From Alphaproteobacteria bacterium (GTDB lineage Bacteria; Pseudomonadota; Alphaproteobacteria; Micavibrionales; UBA2020), in assembly GCA_025934695.1 (NCBI GenBank), contig JAICWS010000001.1:87301-151300 (forward strand): a stretch of 64,000 bases of DNA, read 5' to 3'. Each line of letters opens with the position of its first letter. Position 1 is the stretch's first letter. A program made the position numbers and the translations under genes. Shown in pieces: positions 36,403 through 45,290 of the stretch. The notes below the pieces were generated by a model. The model did no database searches and was not told the origin of the DNA. It saw only the letters and a list, made by a program, of their open reading frames with translations.

Positions 36403-37989
36403 TTAGAACCGCAGCACCTGCACACGTTCCACTTGGCTGATCTTCGAAATGTCATCGATGATCTTCTGCGGGACGGTGCCGTCGACGGAAATCAGCGCGA
36501 TGGCGCGGTCTTTGCCGGGAATGCGGCCGAGGTTGAAGTCGGAGATGTTGATGTTGCTGTTGCCCAGGAGTGTACCAACTGCACCAATAAGTCCCGGCTT
36601 GTCGAGGTTCAGGACATAGAGCATTTCCTGGTTGAGGCCCGCTTCCGTGGGCACGCCATTGATATCGATGACGCGCGGATGCTCGCCGCCGAAAACGGTG
36701 CCGGCCACGGTAAAAGTGCCACCCGGGCCTCTCACGGTCACGCGCACGACGGTCTGATAATCGATCGCCTTGTCGCGCTTGGTTTCCGCGATGGTGATGC
36801 CGCGTTCCTTGGCGCGGGCAGGGGCGGAGACGATGTTCACGCCTTCCATCGAGGGCTTAAGGAAGCCTGCGAGGACGAGGGCGGTCAAGGGACGCGTGTT
36901 CAGCGACGCCACCTGGCCTTCATATTCGATCTGGACTTCTTTGGCGTCGGTCGTTGCCATCTGGCCCGCGAAGGAGCCGAGCTGTTCGGCCAGCTTCATA
37001 TAGGGTTTCAGCTTCGGCGCGTCTTCAGCCGAGACGGAAGGCATATTGACCGCGTTCGCGATCGCGCCCTGCAGCAGGTAATCGGCCATCTGCTCGGCCA
37101 CCTGGAGCGCGACGTTTTCCTGCGCTTCGACGGTCGAGGCGCCGAGGTGCGGCGTGCAGATGACTTTGGGATGGTTAAAAAGCACGTTTTCTTTCGCCGG
37201 CTCGACTTCGAAAACATCGAGCGCAGCGCCCGCGACCTGGCCGCTGTCGAGAGCCGCCTTGAGATCCGCTTCGACAATGAGTCCGCCACGCGCGCAATTG
37301 ATCAGGCGCACACCTTTCTTCATTTTCGCAATCGCCGCGGCGTTGAGGATGCCCTTGGTCTGTTCTGTCATCGGCGTATGGAGCGTGATGAAATCCGAGC
37401 GTTTCAGGACATCGTCAAGCTCGACCTTTTCGACGCCGATTTCCACGGCGCGTTCGGCCGACAGGAAGGGGTCATAGGCGATGACTTTCATCTTGAGGCC
37501 GATCGCGCGATCGGCGACGATGGCGCCGATATTGCCGCAGCCGATGACGCCCAGCGTCTTTCCGAACAGCTCCTGGCCCATGAATTTCGACTTTTCCCAT
37601 TTGCCGGCGTGAGTGGAGGCGTTGGCCTGTGGAATGTCGCGGGCGAGCGCCATCAGCATGGCGACGGAATGTTCGGCCGTCGTGATCGAGTTGCCGAAGG
37701 GCGTGTTCATGACGACGACGCCGGTCTGCGTCGCGGCGGGAACATCGACGTTGTCGACGCCGATGCCGGCGCGGCCGATGACTTTCAGGTTCTTCGCGCT
37801 TTTCAGGATATCCGCCGTGACCTTGGTGGAGGAGCGCACGGCAAGACCGTCGTAATTGGCGATTTCGACTTTCAGCTCTTCGGGCTTCAGGTCGGTCTTC
37901 ACCGTGACGTCGACGCCGCGAGAGCGGAAAATCTGCTCGGCCTGCGGGCTCATCTTGTCGCTGATCAAAACTTTCGGCTTGGCGGTCAT
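36403..37989 (-). CDS. serA: D-3-phosphoglycerate dehydrogenase
   Basis: The 528-residue enzyme oxidises 3-phosphoglycerate to phosphohydroxypyruvate, the first step of serine synthesis. The catalytic/NAD part has GVIGCGNIGAIVADRAIGL (Rossmann loop), HTPMTEQTKGIL, the CARGGLIVEADL stretch and TPHLGASTVEAQENVA with the catalytic His. An intermediate ASB-type domain follows (about 315-450), then a C-terminal ACT domain (LYVLNLDKPGLIGAVGTLLGN.NINISDFNLGR). This is the long form of SerA. ATG 37989 is preceded by AGGGAGA and gives the usual N-terminus; the frame to 38076 is not needed. serC, normally next to it, is 4.3 kb upstream on the same strand. Confidence 0.96.
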   Translation of the reverse strand: MTAKPKVLISDKMSPQAEQIFRSRGVDVTVKTDLKPEELKVEIANYDGLAVRSSTKVTADILKSAKNLKVIGRAGIGVDNVDVPAATQTGVVVMNTPFGNSITTAEHSVAMLMALARDIPQANASTHAGKWEKSKFMGQELFGKTLGVIGCGNIGAIVADRAIGLKMKVIAYDPFLSAERAVEIGVEKVELDDVLKRSDFITLHTPMTEQTKGILNAAAIAKMKKGVRLINCARGGLIVEADLKAALDSGQVAGAALDVFEVEPAKENVLFNHPKVICTPHLGASTVEAQENVALQVAEQMADYLLQGAIANAVNMPSVSAEDAPKLKPYMKLAEQLGSFAGQMATTDAKEVQIEYEGQVASLNTRPLTALVLAGFLKPSMEGVNIVSAPARAKERGITIAETKRDKAIDYQTVVRVTVRGPGGTFTVAGTVFGGEHPRVIDINGVPTEAGLNQEMLYVLNLDKPGLIGAVGTLLGNSNINISDFNLGRIPGKDRAIALISVDGTVPQKIIDDISKISQVERVQVLRF

Positions 37990-38167
37990 GGTTTTTGGTT
38001 CTCCCTCGGATTTAACTCGTGCAAACATGATACGCCGCGCCAAAACCCAATCAAGCGCCGTGATGCTGCGCCGCACAAAAACGCAAGGATTCGTGTAAAT
38101 TTATGCCGTGGACCGCAAAATTATTTCCCGGATGCGGTAGTAATGTGGCGTTTTATGAAAAATTTGC

Positions 38168-38195
38168 ATGACAGGTTGGCGAAGAAGCGTATAGT
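38168..38195 (+). promoter_or_regulatory. Possible promoter of the gene at 38224
   Basis: ATGACA (38168-38173) and TATAGT (38190-38195) are 16 bases apart, which would place the transcript start shortly before ATG 38224. This argues against the upstream in-frame ATGs at 38143 and 38155. Confidence 0.4.
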
Positions 38196-38223
38196 AGCGG
38201 CTATCGACAGAAGGAACGAGATC

Positions 38224-38646
38224 ATGAAAAACGGATTCAATGCCGCCGCGCAGAAGATCGTGGACTGGGACGAGTACAAGGCAAAAAAGACCGATATCGA
38301 GATGAAGCAATTCACGCTCGCCGACCACCTGTTTGAAGCCTTCGTCGACTTTCCCTCAAAAGCCTTCCTGTGGATGCGCCGCGGCTTCGGCGAGGCTGCC
38401 GCCGAGATACGTGGGCGTCCTGTCGAGGCGGGCGGATATTATTTCGACACGCTGAACCAGTCGGCCTCCAGTGCTGTGTATTTCGACCGTGATGCGCTTG
38501 AATCAGACCTCGCGTATTTCGCGCGCCACGGCATCAGCGGCAAATTCCAGGCGAAAGCCGCCGCCATTTCGCGCCAGGCCTTCGATGCCTGCCGCGATTT
38601 CAGCGGCCTCATTGAGACCGGCCAGCTCCAGAAAATTTCGATTTAA
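38224..38646 (+). CDS. Hypothetical protein
   Basis: A 140-residue product that I do not recognise. It is charged at the N-terminus (FNAAAQKIVDWDEYKAKKTDIEMK), has aromatic-rich segments (FVDFPSKAFLWMRRGFGEA, GGYYFDTLNQSASSAVYF) and ends in a helical stretch with FQAKAAAISRQAFDACRDFSGLIETGQ. There is no signal peptide and no membrane segment, so it is probably cytoplasmic. ATG 38224 has GAAGGA eight bases upstream. The frame continues far upstream only because it is antisense to serA. It converges with the unknown gene at 38656-39231. Its codon use resembles neighbouring genes, which supports coding. Confidence 0.65.
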   Translation: MKNGFNAAAQKIVDWDEYKAKKTDIEMKQFTLADHLFEAFVDFPSKAFLWMRRGFGEAAAEIRGRPVEAGGYYFDTLNQSASSAVYFDRDALESDLAYFARHGISGKFQAKAAAISRQAFDACRDFSGLIETGQLQKISI

Positions 38647-38655
38647 GAATAAGAC

Positions 38656-39231
38656 CTAGCGCCGGTGCTTCTTTTTGTCGCCGGGCGCGCGCTCGCGTTC
38701 GCGGCTTTGCTGCCGGTTCAGCTCCAGGTGATGTTCCTTGACCTTGCCGTACTCGCGGCGCAGGTCCATCGCGACGCCGGGGTCGCGCAGTAGCGCGGCG
38801 GCAAGGCCGCCGGGCGCGTCCTTGAATTCGGCGACACCTTTCGCGGCGGCGTCGAGTTTCGTGACATGCGTATGCCATTCCGGCCCGCGCCCGTCGGTGT
38901 TCGGGTCGAGGCGGTACATGGTGCCGCCGTCCTTGTCTCCCGCCCCGGGGTTGACGATGCAGAGGGTGTTCGACGCCTTGTTGTAGACATAGAAGCGCTT
39001 GCCGGCCGTATTGATGACGCGTGATTCAGGATCGGCCAGGACGTTGTAGGCGTGCTGAATCACATCCGCCGGATCGTCTGCGATTTGCACCGGTGGACCG
39101 AGGCGGGGATTGGCCAATTCATTGCCCCGCTGGTGATGTTTGGCGTAGCCATGCGACGGAGGGCCGGCAACGCACTCGGCGATCGTTCGTATCAATCCGT
39201 AGATCAGCGCCTTGTTGTTGTCCTTCGCCAT
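38656..39231 (-). CDS. Hypothetical protein
   Basis: The 191-residue soluble protein is not recognised. After a basic start (MAKDNNKALIYGLIRTIAEC) comes a Pro/Gly-rich stretch, then VINTAGKRFYVYNKASNTLCIVNPGAGDKDGGTMYRLDP, which looks like a small beta-sheet module, and EWHTHVTKLDAAAKG. The last 40 residues are highly charged and end GDKKKHRR. No signal or membrane segment is seen. It follows the unknown gene at 39238-39621 by six bases, so the two form a pair with likely linked roles. The His-rich EWHTHV could bind metal, but that is only a possibility. Confidence 0.6.
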   Translation of the reverse strand: MAKDNNKALIYGLIRTIAECVAGPPSHGYAKHHQRGNELANPRLGPPVQIADDPADVIQHAYNVLADPESRVINTAGKRFYVYNKASNTLCIVNPGAGDKDGGTMYRLDPNTDGRGPEWHTHVTKLDAAAKGVAEFKDAPGGLAAALLRDPGVAMDLRREYGKVKEHHLELNRQQSRERERAPGDKKKHRR

Positions 39232-39237
39232 CGGGCC

Positions 39238-39621
39238 CTATTGCTCCGGAAATGCCGCCTTGCGGTACTGTTCCAGCTTCGCGGTGAGCGCCGCGACCTC
39301 TTTTTGCTTCACCCCCGTATCGCCGTAATCGTCCAGAAAACGCTCCGCATAGCGGCAAACCTGCTCGAGTTCGATCATATCGAGGTATGACAGATGCAGG
39401 CTGACGCCGTCCTTCACGGGCTTCGCGCCGTCGAGCGTCTTCTGCAATTCCTTGACGCGCTTCTCGGGGATATTGAGAATGGAAGGATCGACCTGGGCGT
39501 AGCGCGTGGCCGCACCGCGCGTGAGGCCGCGGATTTTTTCGAACACATCGCTCGGCAGCCAGACATCGGCCTGCTTCGCGCGCAGCTCGTCCATACGCTT
39601 TTTGAGTTCGTTGCCTTTCAC
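39238..39621 (-). CDS. Hypothetical helical protein
   Basis: A 127-residue product, nearly all helix by composition: it opens MKGNELKKRMDELRAKQADVW, passes through IPEKRVKELQKTLDGAKP, and closes with LEQVCRYAERFLDDYGDTGVKQKEVAALTAKLEQYRKAAF, a probable coiled coil. It is cytoplasmic by absence of signals. It is the first of a two-gene unit with 38656-39231 and lies 66 bases after the glycerophosphodiesterase gene. No family is recognised. It lacks the basic C-terminal tail seen in the ankyrin and 62-64 kb proteins. Confidence 0.6.
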   Translation of the reverse strand: MKGNELKKRMDELRAKQADVWLPSDVFEKIRGLTRGAATRYAQVDPSILNIPEKRVKELQKTLDGAKPVKDGVSLHLSYLDMIELEQVCRYAERFLDDYGDTGVKQKEVAALTAKLEQYRKAAFPEQ

Positions 39622-39686
39622 GGGGTCGCTCCTCTGTTAGGCTTATTTTAGGGTAAAAAGCTTAATTTTCAGGTATTTTCAACCCA

Positions 39687-40571
39687 TCAAGGCCGAAAAC
39701 CCTTTTTCTTCAAATGCTTGACCATCTGGTCCGGGAAATCGGTGATGATCGTGTCGATGTGCGGCCCGATGTTGGGGTTCTGCAGCTTCTTGTTCAGCAC
39801 GTGGTCGCGGAGCGGCTTTTTCGTCGTCCACAGCATGATCTTGGCATGGGGGAAGTGCTTTCGGATATGGCGGATGCCGCGCGCCGAAACGACGCCGGGC
39901 GTCATGACGAAGTAGTCGGGCTTCGCGTCCTGCGCGGCTTTGCTGGTCAGGCGCTCCTCGCTCAAGGTCACGTATTTGCGCTTTTTGTCTTTGAGCGCCG
40001 GCAGCAGATGGCGGTCGCGCAGATCGGAGCGCGAGAACAGCAATCCGCATTTCAGCTCGGGCGCCAGCCTGCGCGCCTGGGCCACGGATTCATGATTGAA
40101 GGACGTGAGGATGATCTGGCCCACCGTCACCTTGCCGGCGGCAACGGCGGCGCGGATTTCTTTGATGACCGGCTCGACGGCGGCATCGGTCTTGAGCTCG
40201 ATGTTGATCGTCTTGCCCGGGTATTTCGAGGCGAGATTGAACAGCTCGGCCAGGCTCGGCAGCTTGGCGCCCTTCTTCAGGCGCAGCTTGTCGATAAGGG
40301 CGGCCTTCAGCTGGGCCAGCGGTTTTTTCCCGGCGAGCTTGCGCGAAGCCTTGTTCAGATGGGCGCGCAAAGCCGAGGTGGTTTTCGAATAGATATGCGG
40401 AATATGGATGCTGCGCGGTTCGTGGCAGAGGAAGGCGAGACCGTCGGACGAGACCATGGCGTCGGTTTCAATGCCGTCGCCGTCCTTCATCGCCTTTTCG
40501 AAGGCGGGCAGGGAATTTTCGTCGATCTTCTTGTGCCGGCGCACGCCCCGGTGGCCGAGGACCTTGATCAT
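39687..40571 (-). CDS. Glycerophosphodiester phosphodiesterase family protein
   Basis: The 294-residue TIM-barrel protein shows the GDPD signature: HRGVRRHKKIDENSLPAFEKAM, with catalytic His and the E-N-S segment, then GIETDAMVSSDGLAFLCHE, with the metal-binding E-x-D and second catalytic His, NIELKTD, and a closing IDTIITDFPDQMVKHL. The family hydrolyses glycerophosphodiesters to glycerol-3-phosphate and an alcohol. Some signature residues are altered (HD changed to HE), so the substrate could differ. There is no signal peptide, pointing to a cytoplasmic enzyme. It is rich in Lys, and an insert at about 80-110 is unusually basic. It is divergent from the esterase gene at 40698. Confidence 0.82.
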   Translation of the reverse strand: MIKVLGHRGVRRHKKIDENSLPAFEKAMKDGDGIETDAMVSSDGLAFLCHEPRSIHIPHIYSKTTSALRAHLNKASRKLAGKKPLAQLKAALIDKLRLKKGAKLPSLAELFNLASKYPGKTINIELKTDAAVEPVIKEIRAAVAAGKVTVGQIILTSFNHESVAQARRLAPELKCGLLFSRSDLRDRHLLPALKDKKRKYVTLSEERLTSKAAQDAKPDYFVMTPGVVSARGIRHIRKHFPHAKIMLWTTKKPLRDHVLNKKLQNPNIGPHIDTIITDFPDQMVKHLKKKGFRP

Positions 40572-40697
40572 GGCTGTGCCTGTTCAAACTGTCGCATAGG
40601 GAATGATACCATGCCGACGGCTGGTGATAAATGCCGTGTCCTGTTACATCTTCCGGGAAATCAAGCGGAGGTGTATGCTTGCGGAAAACCATTTCGG

Positions 40698-41654
40698 ATG
40701 AAGATGATGAAACTGTTCATTGCCTTGCTTTGCCTTGTTTTCTGCGGCGCTTTTACCGCTGCCGGTTACGGCGCGCCGTGGCAACCCGCGGCGGGATACC
40801 AGCAAATCCCGATCTGGCCGAAGATGCCTTCCGGCCATGAGAGCTTCGATACGGTGACGGACTCGCCGGTCGCCGGGAAGCCCTGGGTGGAAGTGAAGAA
40901 CGTCTCGCGGCCGACAATGACGGTCTATGCGCCGAAAGGGAATAACACCGGCGCCGCAGTGGTCGTGTTTCCGGGCGGCGGTTACAAAATCCTCGCCATC
41001 GACCTCGAGGGCACGGAAGTCTGCAACTGGCTGACATCGAAGGGCGTAACCTGTGTCCTGCTGAAATATCGCGTGCCCGATTCCGGGCCGCATTGGGATA
41101 AAAGTTGCGATTGTCAGACCGTACCGAAAGTCCCGATGGCTTTACAGGATGCACAACGTACGCTCGGCCTCGTCCGGCTGCACGCGAAGGAATGGCACAT
41201 CGATCCGCATAAGATCGGCGTGCTCGGATTTTCCGCGGGCGGTTTTCTCGTCGCGGACATCAGCAACCATTTCGACAAGCGCGCCTATGCGCCCGTCGAC
41301 GCTGCCGACCGCGAAAGCTGCCGGCCGGATTTCGCCGTGGCTTTATATCCCGGACATTTATGGTGGGATAAGAAGAACCTCGTGCTGAACCCCGCCATCA
41401 AACCGACCAGAAATACGCCGCCGACATTCCTGTTGCAGGCCGAGAACGACCATGTCGACAACGTCAACCAGGTCCTGACCTATTACATCGCGTTGAAAGA
41501 CGCGGGGGTTCCTGTCGAAATGCACCTCTACGCCGAAGGTAACCATGCCTTCGGCCTGCGGCGCACCAAGTTTCCGATTACGGCTTGGCCTGAGCTTGTA
41601 GAGAAGTGGCTGGGGACGATCGGGATGGTTAATTACCCGCCAAATACCTTATAA
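40698..41654 (+). CDS. Secreted alpha/beta hydrolase (acetyl-esterase like)
   Basis: The 318-residue product has a signal peptide (about 1-25, KLFIALLCLVFCGAFTAAGYG) and an alpha/beta-hydrolase fold of the BD-FAE/acetylxylan-esterase type. The oxyanion segment is VVVFPGGGYKILAIDLEG, the nucleophile elbow GFSAGG, the acid lies in QAENDHVDNV, and the His in EGNHAFGLR. A Cys-containing insertion (KSCDCQTVP) precedes the helix before the elbow. It is expected to remove acyl groups from carbohydrates in the periplasm or outside. The upstream part of the long frame is antisense to the GDPD gene. Its last 22 bases overlap the convergent SDR gene. Confidence 0.82.
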   Translation: MKMMKLFIALLCLVFCGAFTAAGYGAPWQPAAGYQQIPIWPKMPSGHESFDTVTDSPVAGKPWVEVKNVSRPTMTVYAPKGNNTGAAVVVFPGGGYKILAIDLEGTEVCNWLTSKGVTCVLLKYRVPDSGPHWDKSCDCQTVPKVPMALQDAQRTLGLVRLHAKEWHIDPHKIGVLGFSAGGFLVADISNHFDKRAYAPVDAADRESCRPDFAVALYPGHLWWDKKNLVLNPAIKPTRNTPPTFLLQAENDHVDNVNQVLTYYIALKDAGVPVEMHLYAEGNHAFGLRRTKFPITAWPELVEKWLGTIGMVNYPPNTL

Positions 41655-42268
41655 ACCTGCCCGGTCTGCAGGCCTTCCACGCTGCGGCTATAGGCGAGCG
41701 CGGCGCGGGCGGCGGGGACGGTTTCGAAGCCGCGGAAGAAGGGGCCGAAAGCGGGCAGGGATTCAGTGACCAGCGTCGGGCTCACCACGTTGATGCGGAT
41801 GCCGCGCGGCATTTCGATCGCCGCTCCTTTCACCCAGCCGTCGATGGCGGCGTTTACCATACTGGCGGAGGAACCGGCGGCGATGGGCTGCTCGCTCAGG
41901 ATTCCGCTCGTCAGCGTGATCGAACCGCGGTCTTTCAGGACGTCGCGGGCTGCCAAGGCCAGGTTGATCTGGCCCAGCAGCTTGCTGGCGATCCCGATGG
42001 TGTGAAGATTTTCGCCAAGCGGCGCCGCCTTGAAATTATCGAGCGGCGCGAAAGTCACGCTGCCGGCCGCGCAGATAACGGCGTCGAGGGGCCCGGCTTT
42101 CTTCAATCCATCGCGGATACTGGCGGCATCCGCGATGTCGATGTTGATCTCGCCCGACTTGCGGCCCACTGCGATGATCTCATGCCGCGGCTTCAATTCG
42201 GCGACAATAGCCTTGCCTATGGTGCCGGATGCTCCGACGACCAGTATGCGCAAACGATGTTCAGCCAT
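41633..42268 (-). CDS. Short-chain dehydrogenase/reductase family protein
   Basis: The 211-residue protein has a Rossmann start with ILVVGASGTIGKAIV (the GxxxGxG dinucleotide loop), INIDIADAASI for the adenine-binding acid, and CAAGSV at the usual NNAG position. The segment normally holding catalytic Tyr-x3-Lys reads SASMVNAAIDGWVKGAAIEMPRGIRINVVSP, so the tyrosine is absent. This is a known clade of short SDRs whose activity is unclear. It may bind NADP without classical catalysis. It starts three bases after the serC stop on the same strand (serC ends at 42272), so the two are probably one transcript. Confidence 0.82.
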   Translation of the reverse strand: MAEHRLRILVVGASGTIGKAIVAELKPRHEIIAVGRKSGEINIDIADAASIRDGLKKAGPLDAVICAAGSVTFAPLDNFKAAPLGENLHTIGIASKLLGQINLALAARDVLKDRGSITLTSGILSEQPIAAGSSASMVNAAIDGWVKGAAIEMPRGIRINVVSPTLVTESLPAFGPFFRGFETVPAARAALAYSRSVEGLQTGQVYKVFGG

Positions 42269-42271
42269 GGG

Positions 42272-43441
42272 TTAAGCCGCCTTCGCCTGTTCCTGCGATT
42301 TCACGCTCTCATAGGCCCAGCCGATCCACTCGAGCACCGACTTGATGTCGGAGGTCTCGACAGTCGCGCCGCCCCAGATGCGGAAGGATGGGGGCGCGTC
42401 GCGGTGGTTGGCGATTTCGTGCGCCACGCCTTCCTTGTCCAGCAGGGTTTCGACCGACTTGATGATCTTGCGTTGCGACTCCTCGTCCTTCGAGGTCAGC
42501 CAGCCGTCGGTGACCTTGAAGCAGATCGAGGTGTTGGAGCGGATGTCGGCGCGCTCGGGCAGGAACTCGGCCCAAGGCGTCTTCTCGATCCACTGTTCGA
42601 CGGCTTTCAGGTTAGCGTTCGAGCGCGTGACGAGACCTTTCAGGCCACCCACCCCCTCGGCCCATTTCAGCGCGTCGATCTGGTCTTCGACCGCGAGCAT
42701 GGACGGGGTGTTGATGGTCTTGCCTTCGAACGGCTCTTCCACCAGCTTGCCGCCCTTGGTCAGGCGGAAGACTTTCGGCAGCGGCCAGGCCGGCGCGTAG
42801 GTATTCAGGCGCTCGGCGGCGCGGGGGCTGATCGCGAGCATGCCGTGCGCGGCTTCGCCGCCCAACACCTTCTGCCACGACCAGGTGACGACGTCGAGCT
42901 TGTCCCACGGCAGTTCCATCGCGAAGACGGCGGAGGTCGCGTCGCAGAGCGTCAGGCCCTTGCGGTCGGCTTTGATCCAGTCGCCGTTGGGCACGCGCAC
43001 GCCCGAGGTCGTGCCGTTCCAGGTGAAGACGACGTCGCGGTCAGTGTCGACCTTCGAGAGGTCGGGGATTGCGCCGAAACCGGCTTCAAACGTGCGGACG
43101 TCCTTGATCTTGAGCTGCTTGACGACGTCGATAATCCACATTTTGCCGAAGACTTCCCAGCCCAGCACGTCGACGCCGCGCTCGCCGAGGAGCGACCACA
43201 TCGCCATCTCGATGGCGCCGGTGTCCGAACCGGGCACGATGGCCAGGCGGTAATCCTTGGGCATGCCGAGGATGGCCTTGGACTTTTCGATCACTTCCGC
43301 CAGTTTCTTCACGCCAATGGAGGCGCGATGAGAACGCCCGACCGGCGCGCCCTTCAGCGCGTCCAGCGTCCAGCCCGGGCGCTTGGCGCAGGGGCCCGAC
43401 GAAAAATTGGGGCAGGCGGGTTTGGTGGTCGGTTTTTGCAT
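42272..43441 (-). CDS. serC: Phosphoserine aminotransferase
   Basis: The 389-residue PLP enzyme converts phosphohydroxypyruvate and glutamate into phosphoserine. It starts with [17 protein letters not shown] and HRASIG, typical of the alphaproteobacterial SerC subgroup. The PLP-binding Lys lies in [18 protein letters not shown], the phosphate loop region is IVPGSDTGA, and [12 protein letters not shown] and [18 protein letters not shown] follow. ATG 43441 has GAGGAG seven bases upstream; the GTG at 43447 is too close to it. It is divergent from serB with 186 bases between, so the three serine genes are close but no longer adjacent to serA. Confidence 0.95.
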   Translation of the reverse strand: MQKPTTKPACPNFSSGPCAKRPGWTLDALKGAPVGRSHRASIGVKKLAEVIEKSKAILGMPKDYRLAIVPGSDTGAIEMAMWSLLGERGVDVLGWEVFGKMWIIDVVKQLKIKDVRTFEAGFGAIPDLSKVDTDRDVVFTWNGTTSGVRVPNGDWIKADRKGLTLCDATSAVFAMELPWDKLDVVTWSWQKVLGGEAAHGMLAISPRAAERLNTYAPAWPLPKVFRLTKGGKLVEEPFEGKTINTPSMLAVEDQIDALKWAEGVGGLKGLVTRSNANLKAVEQWIEKTPWAEFLPERADIRSNTSICFKVTDGWLTSKDEESQRKIIKSVETLLDKEGVAHEIANHRDAPPSFRIWGGATVETSDIKSVLEWIGWAYESVKSQEQAKAA

Positions 43442-43627
43442 TGGCACACTCCTCGAATATTAGAAACGCCGCCGCTATTTTGCGGCGGTGCACCAACCAA
43501 GGATAAGCCTTTAACGCGGAAAGTATAGAGGGATTTCGCCCGATTTCTTTCCATCATTATCTTTTTGATTTTGCGGAGGATATTGGAGATAATACCTTCG
43601 TTTAAGGCTATCCGATCCCGGGGAATC

Positions 43628-44530
43628 ATGCCGAATACAGTCATCACCATCGTCGCGGGCGCGGGCGGGTCGCTCGATGCCGCCGTGCAGCAGCGCGCGC
43701 TCCGCCTCGTGAAGGGCCTCGGCATGGATATCGCCGGTGTCGACGCGCTGGCCCCGGGGCAGGCGCTGGATATTTGCGTAGGCGGCTGCGGCGAGGAAAT
43801 GATCAACGCGCTGCGCCATAAATTCGCCGATTTCGGCGCTTTCGATGTCTTCGTGCAGCCGGCGGACGAGCACCGCAAAAAACGCCTGCTTGTCGCCGAC
43901 ATGGATGCGACGATGATCGAGGGCGAAACGCTGGACGAACTGGCCGCGCATTTCAACCTCAAGGACCAGATCGCGCCCATCACCGCCAAGGCGATGCGCG
44001 GCGAAATCGACTTCGCCGAGGCGTTGCGCATGCGGGTCGGGCTGTTGAAGGGCCTGCCGGTCACCGCGCTGTATGAGACGCTAAAAGCCGTGAAATTTTC
44101 CAGTGGCGCAAAGACCTTCGTGGGAACGATGAATCGCTTCGGCGCGAAATGCGTGCTGATCTCGGGCGGCTTCGACATGTTCACGGGCTATGTCGCCAAG
44201 TCCCTCGGCTTCTACAAGGACATCAGCAATCGCTTTGCCATCGCTGACGACAAGCTGACCGGCGATGTGATCCCGCCCATCGTCGACAAGATCGTGAAAC
44301 AAAAAACCGTCGAGTTCGAGGCGCGTATCTTCAGCATCGACCCGCGGGCGGTCCTCGCCATCGGCGACGGCGCGAACGACATTCCCATGCTTCAGGCGGC
44401 GGGGGCCGGCATCGGTTATTTCGGCAAGCCGGCGGTGCAGGCGGCGACGCCTTTCCAGATCAGGCACACCGACCTGACGTCGGCGCTGTATATGCAGGGA
44501 TATCGCAAGGACGAATTCGCGGCGGGCTAA
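43628..44530 (+). CDS. serB: Phosphoserine phosphatase
   Basis: The 300-residue HAD-type enzyme releases serine from phosphoserine, the last step of the pathway. An N-terminal ACT-like region (about 1-75) precedes the catalytic domain: DMDATMIEGETLDELA has the nucleophilic aspartate, LISGGFDMFTGYVA the serine motif, and GDGANDIPMLQAAGAGIGYFGKP the Mg-binding aspartates. ATG 43628, preceded by GGGGAAT, is chosen over an upstream in-frame ATG at 43565 because it gives the standard length. It is convergent with and overlaps the stop of the ankyrin gene at 44527. The identification is secure. Confidence 0.95.
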   Translation: MPNTVITIVAGAGGSLDAAVQQRALRLVKGLGMDIAGVDALAPGQALDICVGGCGEEMINALRHKFADFGAFDVFVQPADEHRKKRLLVADMDATMIEGETLDELAAHFNLKDQIAPITAKAMRGEIDFAEALRMRVGLLKGLPVTALYETLKAVKFSSGAKTFVGTMNRFGAKCVLISGGFDMFTGYVAKSLGFYKDISNRFAIADDKLTGDVIPPIVDKIVKQKTVEFEARIFSIDPRAVLAIGDGANDIPMLQAAGAGIGYFGKPAVQAATPFQIRHTDLTSALYMQGYRKDEFAAG

Positions 44531-45249
44531 CGGCGCAGGAGTTTTTTCATCCAATTCTTTGGCCCGGCCGTTCCCGAAGGCGCTTCGGCGGGCAGCGGCA
44601 GGCCTTTTTTCTTGAATTCGATGCGCTTCATAATCTGGATGGCGCTGTCGTCCGCGGGTGTTTCAATCGTTACCGCACCGGGCGTCGCCGGCGCCGAGGA
44701 GAGTTGCTGGTCCAGCGCCGTCACGAAAGCCGCGCGGCGCACTGCCGCGGCGTCGATGACTTTGAGCATCTCCTCATTCTTTGTCCAGTCGCGGGCACGG
44801 GCGTGGTCCGCACCGCAGACGACAAGCAGGTCGGCCATGGCATAGTTGCCTTTTTCCGCGGCATGACTTAAGGGCGTCCTGTGATATCGATCGGCTAAGT
44901 CGGGAGCGGCACCGGCGCGCAGGAGCTTTTCAACGCTGGTCAGGTCACTAGCGAAAGCTGCCGATAACATCGGCGACCAGGATCCTTCGTCATTGAACGC
45001 GTCGATATCCGCGCCATGGGCGGTGAGAAACCTGATTGTTTCCGAAGTCATGCTTTGGTAATGCTCGACGATCACCGGATCTCCCGCCTTGCGCCATTTC
45101 TTGGCAGCTTCGGGCCATTTTTCGAGCGTTTTTTTGAGGGTCTTGGTGTCGTTATTTTCGGCTGCCTCAAAGAACGCTTTTTGTTCCGCGTCCGTCGGGA
45201 AGGCAGCGCGAAGATTGAAAAGCTGGTCGATGTTAGGCTTATCCGCCAT
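44527..45249 (-). CDS. Ankyrin repeat protein 4
   Basis: The 240-residue product opens with a helical region (about 1-58) and carries three to four ankyrin repeats at about 60-170: ETIRFLTAHGADIDAFNDEGSWSPMLSAAFASDLTSVEKLLRAGAAPDLADRYHRTPLSHAAEKGNYAMADLLVVCGADH. A linker rich in Ala/Pro/Thr follows, then IQIMKRIEFKKKG, the same basic-hydrophobic motif found at the ends of proteins 1 and 2, here followed by 25 more residues ending KNWMKKLLRR. No signal peptide. It has a near-consensus promoter (TTGACA, 17, TATAGT) whose -35 region resembles that of the ankyrin operon at 27 kb, suggesting shared regulation. Confidence 0.85.
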   Translation of the reverse strand: MADKPNIDQLFNLRAAFPTDAEQKAFFEAAENNDTKTLKKTLEKWPEAAKKWRKAGDPVIVEHYQSMTSETIRFLTAHGADIDAFNDEGSWSPMLSAAFASDLTSVEKLLRAGAAPDLADRYHRTPLSHAAEKGNYAMADLLVVCGADHARARDWTKNEEMLKVIDAAAVRRAAFVTALDQQLSSAPATPGAVTIETPADDSAIQIMKRIEFKKKGLPLPAEAPSGTAGPKNWMKKLLRR

Positions 45250-45290
45250 GGCGCAAGCTCGTCCGGTCGTCTGGTTTCAACAACGGGAAA

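Noticed and set aside
36433..38200. Long plus-strand open frame opposite serA
   Set aside because: Antisense shadow of serA; only its 3' part from 38224, with its own ribosome binding site and possible promoter, is kept as a gene.
39714..40690. Upstream extension of the esterase frame across the GDPD gene
   Set aside because: It is antisense to GDPD; a signal peptide begins at 40698, which marks the real start.
42002..43528. 508-codon frame opposite serC and the SDR gene
   Set aside because: Antisense to serC with no recognisable protein features.
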